Origin: Romanomermis culicivorax
Lineage: Eukaryota > Nematoda > Enoplea > Mermithida > Mermithidae
Length of the DNA stretch: 64,000 bases
Assembly (NCBI GenBank): GCA_963922205.1
Contig: CAWUHX010000134.1
Location: 682,001-746,000 of the forward strand
Direction: 5' to 3'
Below, piece after piece: positions 37,501-49,528 of this stretch; the stretch's first letter is position 1; each line of letters opens with the position of its first letter. A program made the translations under genes and the position numbers. The notes under the pieces were generated by a model, which was not told the DNA's origin, did no database searches, and saw only the letters and a program-made list of their open reading frames with translations.

Positions 37501-40500
37501 TTTGAACCTCAAAAACTGCTTTTTAAATAGAAAAGTAACACACTCCTCCGAAAAATTAACTCGTTTTTCAGTACTTGCACTGTTATTGTTCACCTGTGCA
37601 TGTATGAGCGGAAGTACAACTGAAAAAAGCTCTGCCGTATCCACCGGTGGCTAAAACCGTATTGTTGGCCCGAAATCTATGAAGTGTCCCGTCTTCCAGC
37701 GATAAAGCTATTACACCTGTACACAGAAAAACATAATTTACTACTTAATGAATTGTGAACTTAGGAATAACAGAAAAACTGCATTACGACATCAAAAATC
37801 GTATTCCAAAAAGTGGGACGTCCAAAAATATCCACCAAACTTTTATGCGCACAGAAGACTCTACGAGATAATGTGAGATTTTCAAATCTGAATTTAAGGT
37901 ACAATTTTCTACTGATGGGGTAAATTCCAGATGTAGTTTTCTGATCCTGATTAACGTATCAGTGATTTATTATGTTAAAAATACTTTCAAACTATTCTCA
38001 ATAACATCGCTAACGATATTTTGATGATAATGCACCATATTTTTACCAAAACGTTACATCGTAACAGGATCACCATACCAATAAGAATGAGAAGGTAGTC
38101 AAAAAACGAGAATACGCAAAAAATTGAAAAGTACAACATATTTTGCAAATTAAGGTTGATGATTAAAATTTTCTCCCAATAATTTATCTAACGGGGTGCC
38201 GACGTTTGGGTATCCAGCCAAATTTTTATGCGTGGCGTCACCGACAGCCCAAACTTTTAGAGAGGGCTACTAAAGGAAGAGATTTAGATTTTTTCGCCTA
38301 AACAGTCCGGAAATGTCAATTTTTGGTCTAAAAACCGTATAAACATGCCAATTGTCATTTTTAACCGTTTCTGTGGCAAAAGAATCGTTTTTAAACAGAA
38401 AATTGACATTTTTCATGTCTTTCGACCATGAGCATGGAAATATTATGACTGGCCTGTTTCATCAATATGATTGTCAAATCTTAAGAGCCGGTTTTTTTCG
38501 GCTTGAAAGTACTGAGCCAAATGGCTCCTAGGCCTAAATTTCTAGGATCCAGACATAAATTTTATGAGACAAAAATTTGTTATCGAAAAATAGCCTTATA
38601 ACACACTGTGGAATGTAATGAAATTCTGTGTATATGTAATCAGGTGCTCAAGGAAATGACTGTTCCAAACTTTATTTTCAACCAATGTTTTTCTTGTACA
38701 GGCCTTTTGTTACATGTACAAGTATCAGCCAAAAAATCTTTCTCCGAAAAATTTATTCTTCTGCTAGCAAAAAACACGATACTTTGTGTACTTTTGCACG
38801 AATTTTCTTCAGGGATAGCACTTGAGTTTATGTCCTTTTGGAACAAAAGTAAAGCGTATAGAAAAAGACAGCTTCCATTATCTCCTATTTTCTCGGCTCA
38901 CAGCACCGAAATTTTTTTTAGATTCTAACATTCTAAAAAGCTGAAAATCAATTCAAAGATAATTTATTCAATAAACATAAAGTTGAAATTTTCTTTTCAA
39001 GAATATGTCATCATACTACAAATTAAAAAATATAGTCATAATTTCATGAATTTGAAAAGATTCAATAAACTGATAATGTTTCATTATTAATTAAAATAAT
39101 GCTTCATTATTAATGTACTTGAATGTGCTATTTATAAAAATAATAGACCAAAATTATCGAACGGAAAATCTTCAATTTTCGCGCAGATTATTTTTTAATC
39201 ACAAAATTGCTCTAAACTAATGTCAATAGTTCGATGAGGAAATTTTAAATTTCCCATGGAACCTGTTTAATATCAGACTGACTATACAAAAACATTATTA
39301 TAGTTTTTATATTCTGATTATGCTTATTTATATTTATATGATTGATTGGAGAATAGATTCTGTATGTTGTTAGCAGAATGAATTTCGCTTTTATGTTATG
39401 AAAAAGAAAATTACGAATCATTATGAAAACTATCACTTGTCAGGCTGATGATTTTACATACTTCTAATGAATTTCTGGACTGCATATGTATTTGATAAGC
39501 TTTAAGATTACAAAAACTAAAATAAGAAAAATTTCTTATTCCATCATGAAGGTCAATAAGTCTCGCCACTGAATAGTCCGCAAACATAAAACGCTCACCT
39601 TTGCAACGACCGTTTTCCATTATTAAGTCCAAGGCGAAATATTCGATGAAATAATGGCAATCGTAGGCTAAAGTGCGTCCGTACAACGTATGCAACATCG
39701 AATGACCCGTTCGGTCGGCGACACAACACGTCCGATGTGCCTGACCGCCGCGCCCATAATCGTAACTTTGACCGCCAAAGGCGCGTTGGTAAATTTGACC
39801 CGAATCCGTGCGACTGAAGGGCATGCCGTAATTTTCGAGTTCGATCACGGCACGGGGCGCTTCTCGAGTCATGTAATGAATGGCGTCCTGTGAAAAAACA
39901 AGTGCACTTCATTAATGCTTGCATATGTCTTCGTCATCGGTTTAACGTTTTTATCCGTGTAATGAAAGCCTATCACACAGACTTGAAAATAATTATATTC
40001 TTCTGGAACAAGCCGAACATACGATTCCCATTGGCATTTCCGTCTTTAACGCAGAAGAATGGAAAAAATACTTTCAACTAACACAATGCTGGGCAAACCT
40101 GGTTGAAAGATTTAATTTCTACTTTAATTGTCAGACTTTAGAATTTTGATTGTCAGCTTTCAGCTCAAAATTGATTTTTTTCCTGATTTTATCGAATTTG
40201 TCAAAATTTGTTTAATCATTTTGGTTTTCCAGCTTGCTTAAGACTTTTTGGCCAATCGGAAAATCAGCGCGTTGCGCAAATCTGAGTATTTTTATTAGGT
40301 GCACATTGCCTTCTTATAAAGTGCTGTGTGAAAGAAATTTGAAAAATCAAGCCATCTCCTCCCAAAGTTGTACAAGGGAAAAAATTGTAAAAGTGGCCAC
40401 GTTTATATTTCCACAGAAGGATGCCATTAAATAGTATTCTTACTCCTTAAATATTTCACGGACATTCCGTAATTGAACGTTTGTAAGATATTACCGAACA

Positions 40501-43500
40501 ATTTGAAAGCCAAAACAAAAAACATTCCAATAAAAGTTGAAGCAGTCACCACTTTCCAGTGGGTAAACAAAAATGTTCGAATTTCGAAATGTACTTTGAC
40601 TCAACTGTCTAAACTTTTGCTGATTAGGTTAGTCGGTCAATCAATCTAAATTTTAAATTGGATAAAAAATACTACCACAAGCAAATACGGCTGCCAAGAA
40701 AAACTGGGCTACAAAAAACGATGCGTCAACATAAAAAATGCCTGCTTGCCTAAATAAACGTCATGAGAGTGGGTGGTACCTTCAGTCAATTAAGCTACTG
40801 TGTTCGTATTTTGTTCACCGGATAGCCTATCTTCTAAATTCTTTCTTCAAAGTATTATGTATATATCTTTATTGAGCTGTACCTGTTCATAGCAAGTCGC
40901 AGACTTTTTATACTAATTCACACTTCACTTCCAAAAAATTAAGTATTCAGCAGTATTCGGCTATCACAACATAATTCTACGGTAAAAACGCTTCACCAGT
41001 AATGAAAACCGAACGGATAAAACATTTAGCGTATGGTTTCTGAGATGAAATCATTAATTTTCATAATAATGAGCAGAAAATTTACAGTTCTAAAATTTTT
41101 TTATGCACTATACACTAATTAATCAAATCTCATTCCGAATTTTTCACTCAGAACTTAACTCTCCAGCAATACATTTCCTTAGATTTGTCGATTTTTCTAG
41201 GATCTGTCGAAAAATGATCATGAAAATTCATAAAAACAAGCGGTTTAACACGTTGAATAGTGCCGAAAGACAGCCATACCTTTGGTGGTCGGCTAAGGAT
41301 AGGTTATTTATACGGCTGCCAAGTTCAAAACTGAAACAAAAAATTTAACGAAGCCCACTTTTTCACGAAAATTTTTCAGAAAAGACACCAGTCTAATGCT
41401 TCGCGTGGATACTAAAATTTTGGTAAAGGGTTCGACCCATACATGTAACGGGGTCCCGAAGTCTGGGGTAGTCGAAAAATTTTTCGGTGCAGGGGGTCAC
41501 TGATTCCCCAAAATTGTAGGGAGGGGTTCAGATGTCCCCAAGCAGGGTTTTTTTTGCATAGGCCAGGTTGTAATGTGCAACTTGGGGAAAAATTTTGGTT
41601 GCACAGATAAATTTTTAGTTGCTCACTCTAAAATCGATAAATTTGCTTAAATTTATCGGAAAAACCATCGCAAACTGTTTTCTTGACATTGCATTCGATC
41701 CGCGTCGGTTTTAGGCATTTAAAACCCAATTTTTTGAGTTTTGGAGACCAACTGAAAAAGTTAATATGACTAGACTAGAGTAATTGGTTCGGCGCGCAGC
41801 GCCGAAAATTTTTTCGGGATTTCAATATTCTGGAACGCTGGAAAATGAATCTTTTCACCTTTTATTTCCCAGAGTTTGATTTCTCGGTGGATTTAATGAA
41901 TTTTCAGTGGGACAAACTGAAATCCAAAAACTAGGCAAGCGGCTTTTAACCGCCAAAAATTTCTAGCATTGTCTTACACTCAAAATCACCGTTTTTTTCC
42001 TCGAAGATTTTGTCCACATGAGAACCGGACCCAAATTTTTCTCCTCATTTTCCAAAAAATTTTCTCACTGTTGAAAACGCTTATAATGTGGCTACGGATG
42101 CTTTTTTATGCATTTTAGGAGCATACCCAAGCATTTTGTTGTATTTGGAGTCAGAAACCTGCAAAAATGAGGAAAAAATTGAGAAAATCCTGGTTATGTT
42201 TCTTAAAAATGAGCTCATGAAGAATATAATGGTGTTCTACAGGAGCAGGTGAAGCATGTTAACGATAGTTCTCAGGAATTTATCTGCTCTATTGACATTT
42301 CGGTGGTTCCGATTAGAATCATCTAATTTTATTTAGCTCTTGGCCCAGGCGCAGAGTGCCGAAATTTTTTTTGAATTTTCACTTCCTAAAACGCTGGAAA
42401 ATGAACGTTCACAACGTTGAGAAATAAATTAAAATCAAACTGATGAACTGTAATTTGTTGCCCATTCCGCCGCGAGGCGCCGAAAAATTTTTCGGGTTTT
42501 CATATTCTAAAACGCTAGAAAATAAATCTCTCCAACAGATATTCATGAATAGAAGTTCTAAAATCGCAGTCTAGAATGATGTCTTCAATTTCCATCTTCA
42601 ATAAACGCAAAAGTCCAGGTTGCAAACGTTTAAAAAATTCCAAGCATCGAGAGGAAAAATCGAGAGAATTCATGAAAAATCTCAATTTTGGGCGACATAA
42701 TCGACTGTTAACGATTAGAAAATGAAACGAGCTAACTTGATTGATGGAAACCGTTGAGCATTAATTAGTAAGCCGAAGTAGATATGCTAACGGCCGCGCC
42801 TGATAGAAAATAGTTAAGATTATACCCATAACCGGCGCGAAGCGCCGGAAAATTTTGAGATTTTGACCCTTTTAAGTCCACCGAAACGCATCTTTTTGGT
42901 TTTGAATTCCCCAAAATTTTTTCCTCAATGAGAACCATACCCAAAATTTTTTTCCTCATTTCGAAATTTTTTTCCTCAAAACACCAAATTTGAGGAAAAA
43001 ACGGTGCTCAAAATGTTTTAATCACATGAAAGTCAAAAGTCAAGTGAAGATCGCAAAAAATTTTGGAAAAATTATCGAGAAAAATGTTGGTTTTCATCAA
43101 CTTCGTCAAAAAACAATACAGGATCAAACATTTAACCATAATATGATGATAATTAGAACCTTTAAGCACTAACTAGAATGACCTTTTCTAACCGCGCACT
43201 AGAATAATATAGAAAATTATAAATGAATTGAAACCCGGCGCGGAGCGCCGGAAAATTTTCACTTTTTTCGATTTTAGAACGCATAAAAATGCATCTCCGG
43301 ACAGAAAACCCAATAACCTTATCAAAAGAGCAGTCAGGCCTCAAGTTGCACTGTGCAACTTGGCAGAAAAAATTTGGTTGCACAGCCCGAAATTTGGTTG
43401 CTGTGTGCAAAAAAAACCCTGTCCCCATGGTCAGATTTTTAAGGCAGAGGTAAAGTTGAAAATTTTCTCGGGTAGTGTAGCTAAATGTCCACAAAACATG

Positions 43501-45477
43501 TGATTTGTCTCAGAATTAGACTACCAGTGATCAATTTTTTGGACTTTAGGTGGGGGGTATTACCCTCCGATGACCGATACCCCTCCTATGGGGTAGTTTG
43601 GAGGAGTCCCTGAAGCAAAAAAAATTCGATTTTTTGGCCAAAAAAATCTAAAACCGGTTCAAAAAAAATTATTGTCAAAAAAGCTGAAAAAAACGTATTC
43701 ATGGCGCGAAGCGAAGAGAAAATTGACGTTTTTGACTATTTTTTGTTCAAAAATTACCATTTTTCATCAAAAAATTGACATTTTACAGTTTTTTTCTGAC
43801 CAAAAGTATGGATCCATATGACTACTATATGGCTAGCCTCGGGATTGGAAAATCCCGGAAGGTCGCCCCTGGCTAGCCATATGGCCGACGATTTTTGGTG
43901 AGGGTTCCTATCTCACTTCCTCAATTATACGTATGGTCCGACCCAGTTATGGGAGGAGATCCCAAATTACAGGTATGAAACAAGCCTGTAAATTTCAAAC
44001 ACGCACAAAATTCTGACTCGATATTAGATAATTTTGTTATCAAAGGCGAAAAACCGGAACTTCCGATCAGATCTACTCTACTTAGAGTGAGATAACAACA
44101 CTTCTGGGCGGGCTATTTTCTTTGGACCCCTTATATCACTGAAGATCCTATAAATTGCACTTCACAGCGTAATACGTGGAATAGAATTCGAGGGAATTTG
44201 GAGAAATTATGCGCGAAAAGACTCGGAGCATTCTTGTAAATAATAAATAAAAACAATTCAGTCCCTACTTGATCTCCAAGCCAATCGGATCCTTTAACCG
44301 TGTCGTAAAAATGCCAACGCCAGTTATCGGGCTCCATATTTCCCAGAGCGGCATTGATCCCACCTTGAGCGGCTACGGTGTGGCTACGAGTCGGGAATAA
44401 TTTCGATATCACAGCTGTTTTAAAACCTTTTTCGACTAAACCCATGGCGCCTCGCAAGCCAGCGCCCCCTGCAAAAAGTTAATTCCTCTAAACATATCGT
44501 TCTGATGAATATGTTGCTACAGTACAAGCTACAGTTGATCAAAATAATTATAATTTTAATGGCTACGATAAAATGAACAAGGTTTCAAAATACTGAGACT
44601 TTTCAAATTCAAAATTATGAACGGCACAATGTTCTAGAAAGTTTCTAATTATCATGGTGAATATTGACAAGACATTGTCCCATACGATTTTTCAACTACG
44701 TAGGAAATCGTTGGATAACAAAATTGAGTCACGCATCTTGAATTGGATCTTTGAACCTGTGCGAAGAATAACTTTAGCCAATTTATATTTTATTGATCAC
44801 ATCATTCATTACTCTCAACAAAATGTATTTCCACTTTCTACAAACATAGCACAAAAATCATCGTAAGGACTACGGAGTCAAAAAATGTTTGTTTCCCACA
44901 AAAACTAGTGCTTCCGTGCAGCTGTCAATTTTTCCACTTTCATACATCGTAATCATTTATGCAGTATATATACATTTTTAAATCTGTGAACACCGTAAAC
45001 GTATTTTTCTCATACTGACCGCACACTCTCAAAAACAGGTCAATAGCAGTCCTTCTAAAAGTGCCAACTAACTCATTTCCTTCAAATTGGCTTACCCATT
45101 ATGACACTTTCCAAAACTTTCTGTACCAGTATGTAAGTCATTTTTGTACCATTTCACTCCACCAGTAAGTCATTCTTACCGGGGTGGTAAATGAATTTCC
45201 AAACCTAAGACCGGGTAATACCCCCATACCCCCTATTTCTATGTATTGCTAATCAATTGACTAATCTCGAAAGATTAAAACTATTCTAAATAGACTTCAT
45301 ACCTGCTCCAACGACAATTGCATCGAAAACATGATCGACGACAGGGTATTGAGACGATATTTGAGAAACTTTCGCTTGACTGGACGACGTCGAAGCGTTG
45401 GACTGATTACAACGATTGACTGACACCGATTTTAATAGACGCAGTGCTTGTAATCGAGATTTCTGTAATGCGAGCAT
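31556..45477 (-). CDS. sdha-1: Succinate dehydrogenase flavoprotein subunit, nine exons
   Basis: Mitochondrial complex II subunit A, which oxidises succinate to fumarate through covalent FAD. Exons: 45477-45303, 44468-44269, 39887-39599, 37716-37594, 37294-37129, 36691-36418, 34062-33724, 33077-32883 and 31756-31556. Every phase matches, for 653 residues, the family's normal size. Residues 1 to about 45 are a basic Ser/Leu-rich mitochondrial presequence ([18 protein letters not shown]). The FAD-binding VVGAGGAG is at 55-62, and the covalent-FAD His is His88 in [16 protein letters not shown]. Further signatures: [45 protein letters not shown], and [20 protein letters not shown] with the substrate-side Arg. 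The C-terminus is [20 protein letters not shown]. All catalytic residues are present, so it should be active. Introns of 0.5-4.4 kb hold at least five transposon insertions. Confidence 0.98.
31879..32225. mobile_element. Decayed CATACATG element in sdha-1 intron 8
   Basis: Starts CATGCATGCAACTGG and keeps the block order of subfamily 1: GTCGACCA, GGCTAGCCATATG, AAAATGTCAATTTTT, AGCGCATCGCGCC, CAGACCT. Both ends and G tracts are eroded, and no duplication can be recognised. Confidence 0.55.
34487..35912. mobile_element. CAGGG-ended non-autonomous transposon in sdha-1 intron 6
   Basis: 1426 bp, left end CAGGGTTTTTTTGG, right end complement CAGGATTTTTTTTAGG, flanked by GGTCGGAC (34479-34486) and GATCGGAC (35913-35920), 7 of 8 matching. 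The interior includes GGTTGCAC, TTAGTTGCTCAC and GGCGCGGAGCACC motifs shared with 41543-43421. No transposase is seen. The 8-bp duplication and CAGGG end point to a hAT-type origin. Confidence 0.78.
38190..38460. mobile_element. Decayed CATACATG element fragment in sdha-1 intron 3
   Basis: TAACGGGGTGCCGACGTTTG, CCAAACTTTTAGAGAGGG, GATTTTTTCGCC and AAATTGACATTTTTCATG follow the subfamily 1 order. Ends and G tracts are lost. Confidence 0.45.
38485..38600. mobile_element. Fragment related to the 34487-35912 element
   Basis: GGTTTTTTTCGGCTTG..CCAAATGGCTCCTAGG.. corresponds to GGTTTTTTTGGTTTTA..CCATTTGGCTCCTAGGG at the left end of 34487-35912. Truncated on the right. Confidence 0.5.
41438..43935. 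mobile_element. CATACATG element split by a nested transposon, sdha-1 intron 2
   Basis: Left piece 41438-41542 begins CATACATGTAACGGGG. Right piece 43430-43935 ends TATACGTATG. Outer flanks GTTCGACC (41430-41437) and GTCCGACC (43936-43943) match 7 of 8. Between the pieces lies the 41543-43421 element with its own duplication, so this is a clear nested insertion and gives relative age. Confidence 0.8.
41543..43421. mobile_element. CAGGGTTTTTTTTGC-ended transposon nested in a CATACATG element
   Basis: 1879 bp, perfect 15-bp inverted ends (CAGGGTTTTTTTTGC and GCAAAAAAAACCCTG), flanked by TCCCCAAG (41535-41542) and TCCCCATG (43422-43429). The interior carries four GGCGCG(A/C/G)AGCGCC-like palindromes followed by GAAAATTTT, and TTGGTTGCACA/TTAGTTGCTCAC motifs. 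No transposase frame is seen. The structure suggests a non-autonomous hAT-type element. Confidence 0.85.
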
Positions 45478-45490
45478 TGAAGACTAATTT

Positions 45491-45499
45491 CTGAAAAAC
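45491..45499 (-). other. Likely trans-splice acceptor of sdha-1
   Basis: GTTTTTCAG ends 13 nt before the sdha-1 ATG (45477), leaving a 5' leader of only 13 nt. No upstream exon is apparent, which is the expected pattern for spliced-leader addition. Confidence 0.55.
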
Positions 45500-46660
45500 A
45501 AAAATGTATAAACTAACAAAAAAGTTTTGGAACGAGGGCCAAACGCCGCGCAATTCTGAACAAGACAAACACTACACAAGCAAACATTCCGAAAATTCTC
45601 AATTGTGAGTTGACTGAAAGGTTAGGAGATTTATTTGTCGTTTGAGCATATTCACTGTATCTAATATTAGAGAAAAACTCATGTTACCGACATTCGACAG
45701 AGTTTTACATAAAGCTATTTAATTTACTCAATGTTGGCAAATGTTTTTTATTCGACACTCTACATAACCAGTGGACGGAAAACAAAACCGGCAAAAAATT
45801 TCAAGAAAATCAAGCTGAACGTTCATCGAATATTTCGAGAAGTGTATTCTATTGATCGTCAATCACGGCAATTATACTAGACAGAGGTGAAACGGTTAAC
45901 CAGAAGCGGAACCGTTATTAACCGAACAAAATTTTGGAACGGGAACCGAATAATTTTAAATTTTAGAACCGGAAACGGTATATAATTTTTCAAAATATCG
46001 GTTCCTAAATAGTGCTTCACACCTTCAAAATTCTAGGACCCGGGTATACCCGGTTTCTATATGCAAGTATTTAAAAAGTCAGTGAATGAACGCACTCCAT
46101 GAAAATTTTCAGAAAACTCATAAATTTTGAGGCGTGAGCCTTGCAAAGTGCTACTAAACAAAAGTTAGAAAAAACCAATAACACATTTTCTTCAAACAAA
46201 TTTTTTTCCAAAAAAAAAATTTTTCTTCGTTTAAAGAAAATAAATATTTCAAAATTTCTTAATTGTGGTGACCTGGTCACGCATCACAACTATTTGATGA
46301 ATCCATTTTCAAACTAGATATCCCACTAAGTCCGGGTTTAACCATCTCTACCGGTTCATCATTATCAATTTTTATGCCTCTTCAATCTTATACATGATGC
46401 ATCTCTACAGCTTTTGTTGTTTTCTCATACTGTATCGAGTACCAATATTTCACACAGGCATAATTTCTCGAAGACTTTTTATATTTCAGTTTCGTGCTTC
46501 ATTGTTAAAACACATATTTTTCACCGAATACTTCTGCCAGCCTTTTTATTTACATCCAAAACTCAGGAAATTCAGTTTCAAAAGTCTGAAACTGACGTGA
46601 GCTGAATGGAATAAAAGGGAAGTAGCTGTTAATCATTTTTTCAATAAAATCAGGCGAATT
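45500..46660. other. sdha-1 upstream region, no gene seen
   Basis: AT-rich, with no convincing exon. A CAGGGTTTTTTGTGC end (complement, about 46740-46755) begins a partial copy of the 41543-43421 family at its right side. Confidence 0.35.
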
Positions 46661-47003
46661 CATCAATTTTAGAGTGAGCAGCTGAAAATTTATTGGTGCA
46701 TTCAATTTTTTCCTCAAGTTGCACATTGCAATCTGACCTGCACAAAAAACCCTGCTTAAGAATGTTTAAAAAGCACGAAAAACATAAATAACGCAGCGGT
46801 CGACATTTTAGATCAAAATACAAATTCGCGAGAATGGAGGAACATAGTTTAACAGGGTTCATACACATTCCCGTAAATAAAATCCCCTGACTTTCCCAGG
46901 TTTCCCAGGTCTTCCCAGCAAAAAATTCCAGGTTTTTTATATCAATATTACCGAATATCAATCACTTTTTTTTTTGAAAAAAGGTTGCAAACACAAAAAT
47001 TCT

Positions 47004-47388
47004 TTATTTCAAAACATTTCGCAAAGCGGAAATTTGAAAATCAATAGCTTCCTTATCTTTCACAGTTATTTCTTCGATTTTTTTCTTTTTTTCTTGTAAC
47101 TGTTTGATTTAAATTTCGACTAATTTGTGTTTCTTTTCGGCAACATTTGATGCTGTCACTTTGGAATTTTCTTCTTCTAAATATTGATCATATTGTGTTC
47201 GACTGCTTTTCACATTTCTCAGCATTTTATCAGATATCTCAATCTAAACAAAGGTGTCACATAATTTCTGATGTTTCATGAAAATATTTAACATAAGATC
47301 TGATCTGAATGTGACATACCTTTTCCAAGCCACCTGATGATTGTATGTAGTCATACACAAGACGTTGATTCACGATGAGTAACTTTCT
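47004..47388 (-). pseudogene. Remnant coding exons of the 46853-48975 transposon
   Basis: Exon A (47388-47320) reads RKLLIVNQRLVYDYIQSSGG and ends at GAAAAG|GTATGT. After a 76-nt intron ending TTTAG, exon B (47243-47004) continues in phase with IEISDKMLRNVKSSRTQYD, a YLEEE segment and a Lys/Glu coiled coil. Exon B has an in-frame TAA after KLVEI and ends at LRNVLK. An in-frame stop also precedes exon A. The pattern resembles the C-terminal coiled-coil part of proteins coded by some CAGGG transposons. That identification is from general resemblance and is uncertain. Confidence 0.5.
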
Positions 47389-48258
47389 CTAACTGTATCG
47401 GACGAAAGGCACATTGCTCATGTGAGAACAGTGTGAAAAACTAATTAAGTTGGCGCCTAGCGACCAAGCAATACCACTGTTTTTTTCCCCAAATCGTGCT
47501 TTTTCGGGAAAAAAAATTCGGAAAGGGGAAAAAAATTTTGGGCTCTTTCCCCATTTGGGGAAGAAAATTTTGGGATCGGATACAGAATAGATGCATTTTG
47601 GTGCATTTTAGAAGGTCATAATCTCAACATTTTCCGGCGCTTCGCGCCGATTATAACTTTAATAATCATTATTATGCATTACTTAGCTTAGGTGCGACTT
47701 TTAGCACGTCTACCTTCATTTATCATATAATCTATAATAGTTGAACTCTACATCTTGAACGTATTATCTCATGTTTTCATTGGTAATCTTCAATATTTTA
47801 TCATGATATTTAATGAAGATTCGCATTTTTTCCTTTTGAGAAAGATCAGTGCGTCAAGTCTCTAAGCTTTTTGATGCGATTATTTCTTTTCTAACGTAAA
47901 ATCAATTCAAACGCTTCATGGAAATATCTTTCGGAAATTTATACTCTGCTTACTCATATATTTTCGACCAAGTATGAGAGTTTACAAATAAATTATACTG
48001 GTTTTAAAATTTTTCAAGTAAAATTCTAGAAATTACGACTTTTGAACACAAAATTCAAATCTAATTCTTGAAATAAATGTTCGGAAAATTGATTTTCCAG
48101 CGTCGCAGAATATCAATACCCAAAAAATTTTTCCGGCGCTTAAAGATTAACATCCATTTTGGGTTCTCACTTGTCATCATAAAGAACTTAACCATCGATT
48201 TCTCATGTAATTCTCAAAGTCCTTTTGGATAGTTTGCTTGAAAATTTGTTCCAATGCT

Positions 48259-48496
48259 CATACCTGTAAGACCTCCGACCAGTTGGGGGGGGGGGGGGGT
48301 AAATCCGAAATTTTGGGGGGGGGGGGGTAGGAAAAAGTCGAAATTTTTCCCAAAAAAGGCCAAAAAACATACACTTTTTTGAAAATTTTTTTTTCCAAAC
48401 TGGGGGGGGGGGGGTTGGGGGAAAATGATTTTGGGTATAGGGTTGGCCGAGTTGGGGGGGGGGTCCCCCCCAACCCCCTCCTCAAGTACAGGTATG
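48259..48496. mobile_element. CATACCTG element (subfamily 3) nested in a DNA transposon
   Basis: 238 bp, ends CATACCTGTA and TACAGGTATG (perfect 10-bp inverted), perfect 8-bp duplication CCAATGCT (48251-48258 and 48497-48504). Four G or C runs of 8 or more dominate the interior. The inverted ends differ from CATACATGTA by one base. Confidence 0.9.
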
Positions 48497-49039
48497 CCAA
48501 TGCTCGTAGAGTAAACTTTGAACTCGAAAATTTCAATTTTTTCTTCAATTTTGATGAATTAACGGGTCTAAAAACACCAGGAGGCTTGAAAAGGCTCAAA
48601 AACACCTAAATAAAGCGTCTGTTAGCATTTTTAAGCGAAAAAACGACTCCGGGAAAATGGGGAAAAAAATTTTGACCCCTTTCCCCATTTGGGGAAAAGG
48701 TCCGGGGGAAAAAACAGTGAGCAATACATGTGGAGCTAGAAAATTTTGAGACAGCCAAAGGTCAGAAAAGTAAAACCACTCATAGGGTCCACAACCACCC
48801 CAAGCCATTCTTTCTCATTTTCTTTCCATTCTCTTTCTTTTTCTCTATTCCTTTTTCCTTCTTTTTCTTCAATTTTCTGGAATTTGTGACAAAATCCCCT
48901 GACTTTCCTAGGTTCCCCAGAAAAACAAAAAAATCCCCTGACATTCCCAGGTTTCCAGGTTGTGTATGAACCCTGGTTTAATTATGATTACTAAATGGCG
49001 AAACGATGTCGGTCGGTCGCCGTCGGACGTTTCAGCACT

Positions 49040-49322
49040 CAGCAGAAGCCTCAAAATCAAAATTTTTCGGTGCTACGCACCGAAAAAGTCACTCTTGCCA
49101 GTCTTTTCATAGTTTTCTCAAAAACTCAGTCAATTCATTTTTAAACGTTCAACACTGATGCCAAAAAACTAGCTTTAAATTAAACAATTTTTGTGAAAAC
49201 AATTTAAATGAAATCAATTTTCAATTCTATGAGCAAACAAAAATTTCTCTGAGCGAGCAAAGCAACCAAATTTTTTCCCTAAGTTTCAGATTGCAACCTG
49301 ACCCGCGCAAAAAGAAACCCTG
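49040..49322. mobile_element. Fragment of the 41543-43421 family
   Basis: Read on the minus strand it starts near CAGGGTTTCTTTTTGCGC and continues with GTTGCAATCTGAAACTTAGG, GGTTGCTTTGCTCGC and the palindrome CGGTGCGTAGCACCG. The other end and duplication are not found. Confidence 0.5.
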
Positions 49323-49528
49323 GTTGGCCACGGCATTGGCAAGACTACCTGCGCAAAAAACCCAGTAAATCGCAGTAGCCAGTAAAAAGCTAAGCTCAGT
49401 GCAGTGAAACATCAAAAAAAATTGAATTGACCGAGAATTTAGTATACAGTAAACCTGAAAACATAACGAGACTGTCAAACTTGATGGCTAAGTATCAAAT
49501 GAAATCACACCGCAAAAGTGATCCCTAA

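Larger units (their letters stand above)
46853..48975 (-). mobile_element. DNA transposon with CAGGGTTCATACACA ends
   Basis: 2123 bp, perfect 15-bp inverted ends, flanked by a 6-bp direct repeat GTTTAA (46847-46852 and 48976-48981). AATCCCCTGACTTTCC-like motifs lie inside both ends. It contains remnant coding exons on the minus strand (47004-47243, 47320-47388) and a nested CATACATG-type element (48259-48496). The superfamily is not certain: the CAGGG ends resemble hAT, but the duplication reads as 6 bp, not 8. Confidence 0.75.

Noticed and set aside
38608..38928. 106-codon plus-strand frame in sdha-1 intron 3
   Set aside because: Hydrophobic mix without homology or splice framing, next to a transposon fragment.
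48258..48605. Proline-rich 115-codon minus-strand frame
   Set aside because: Produced by C tracts of the CATACCTG element.
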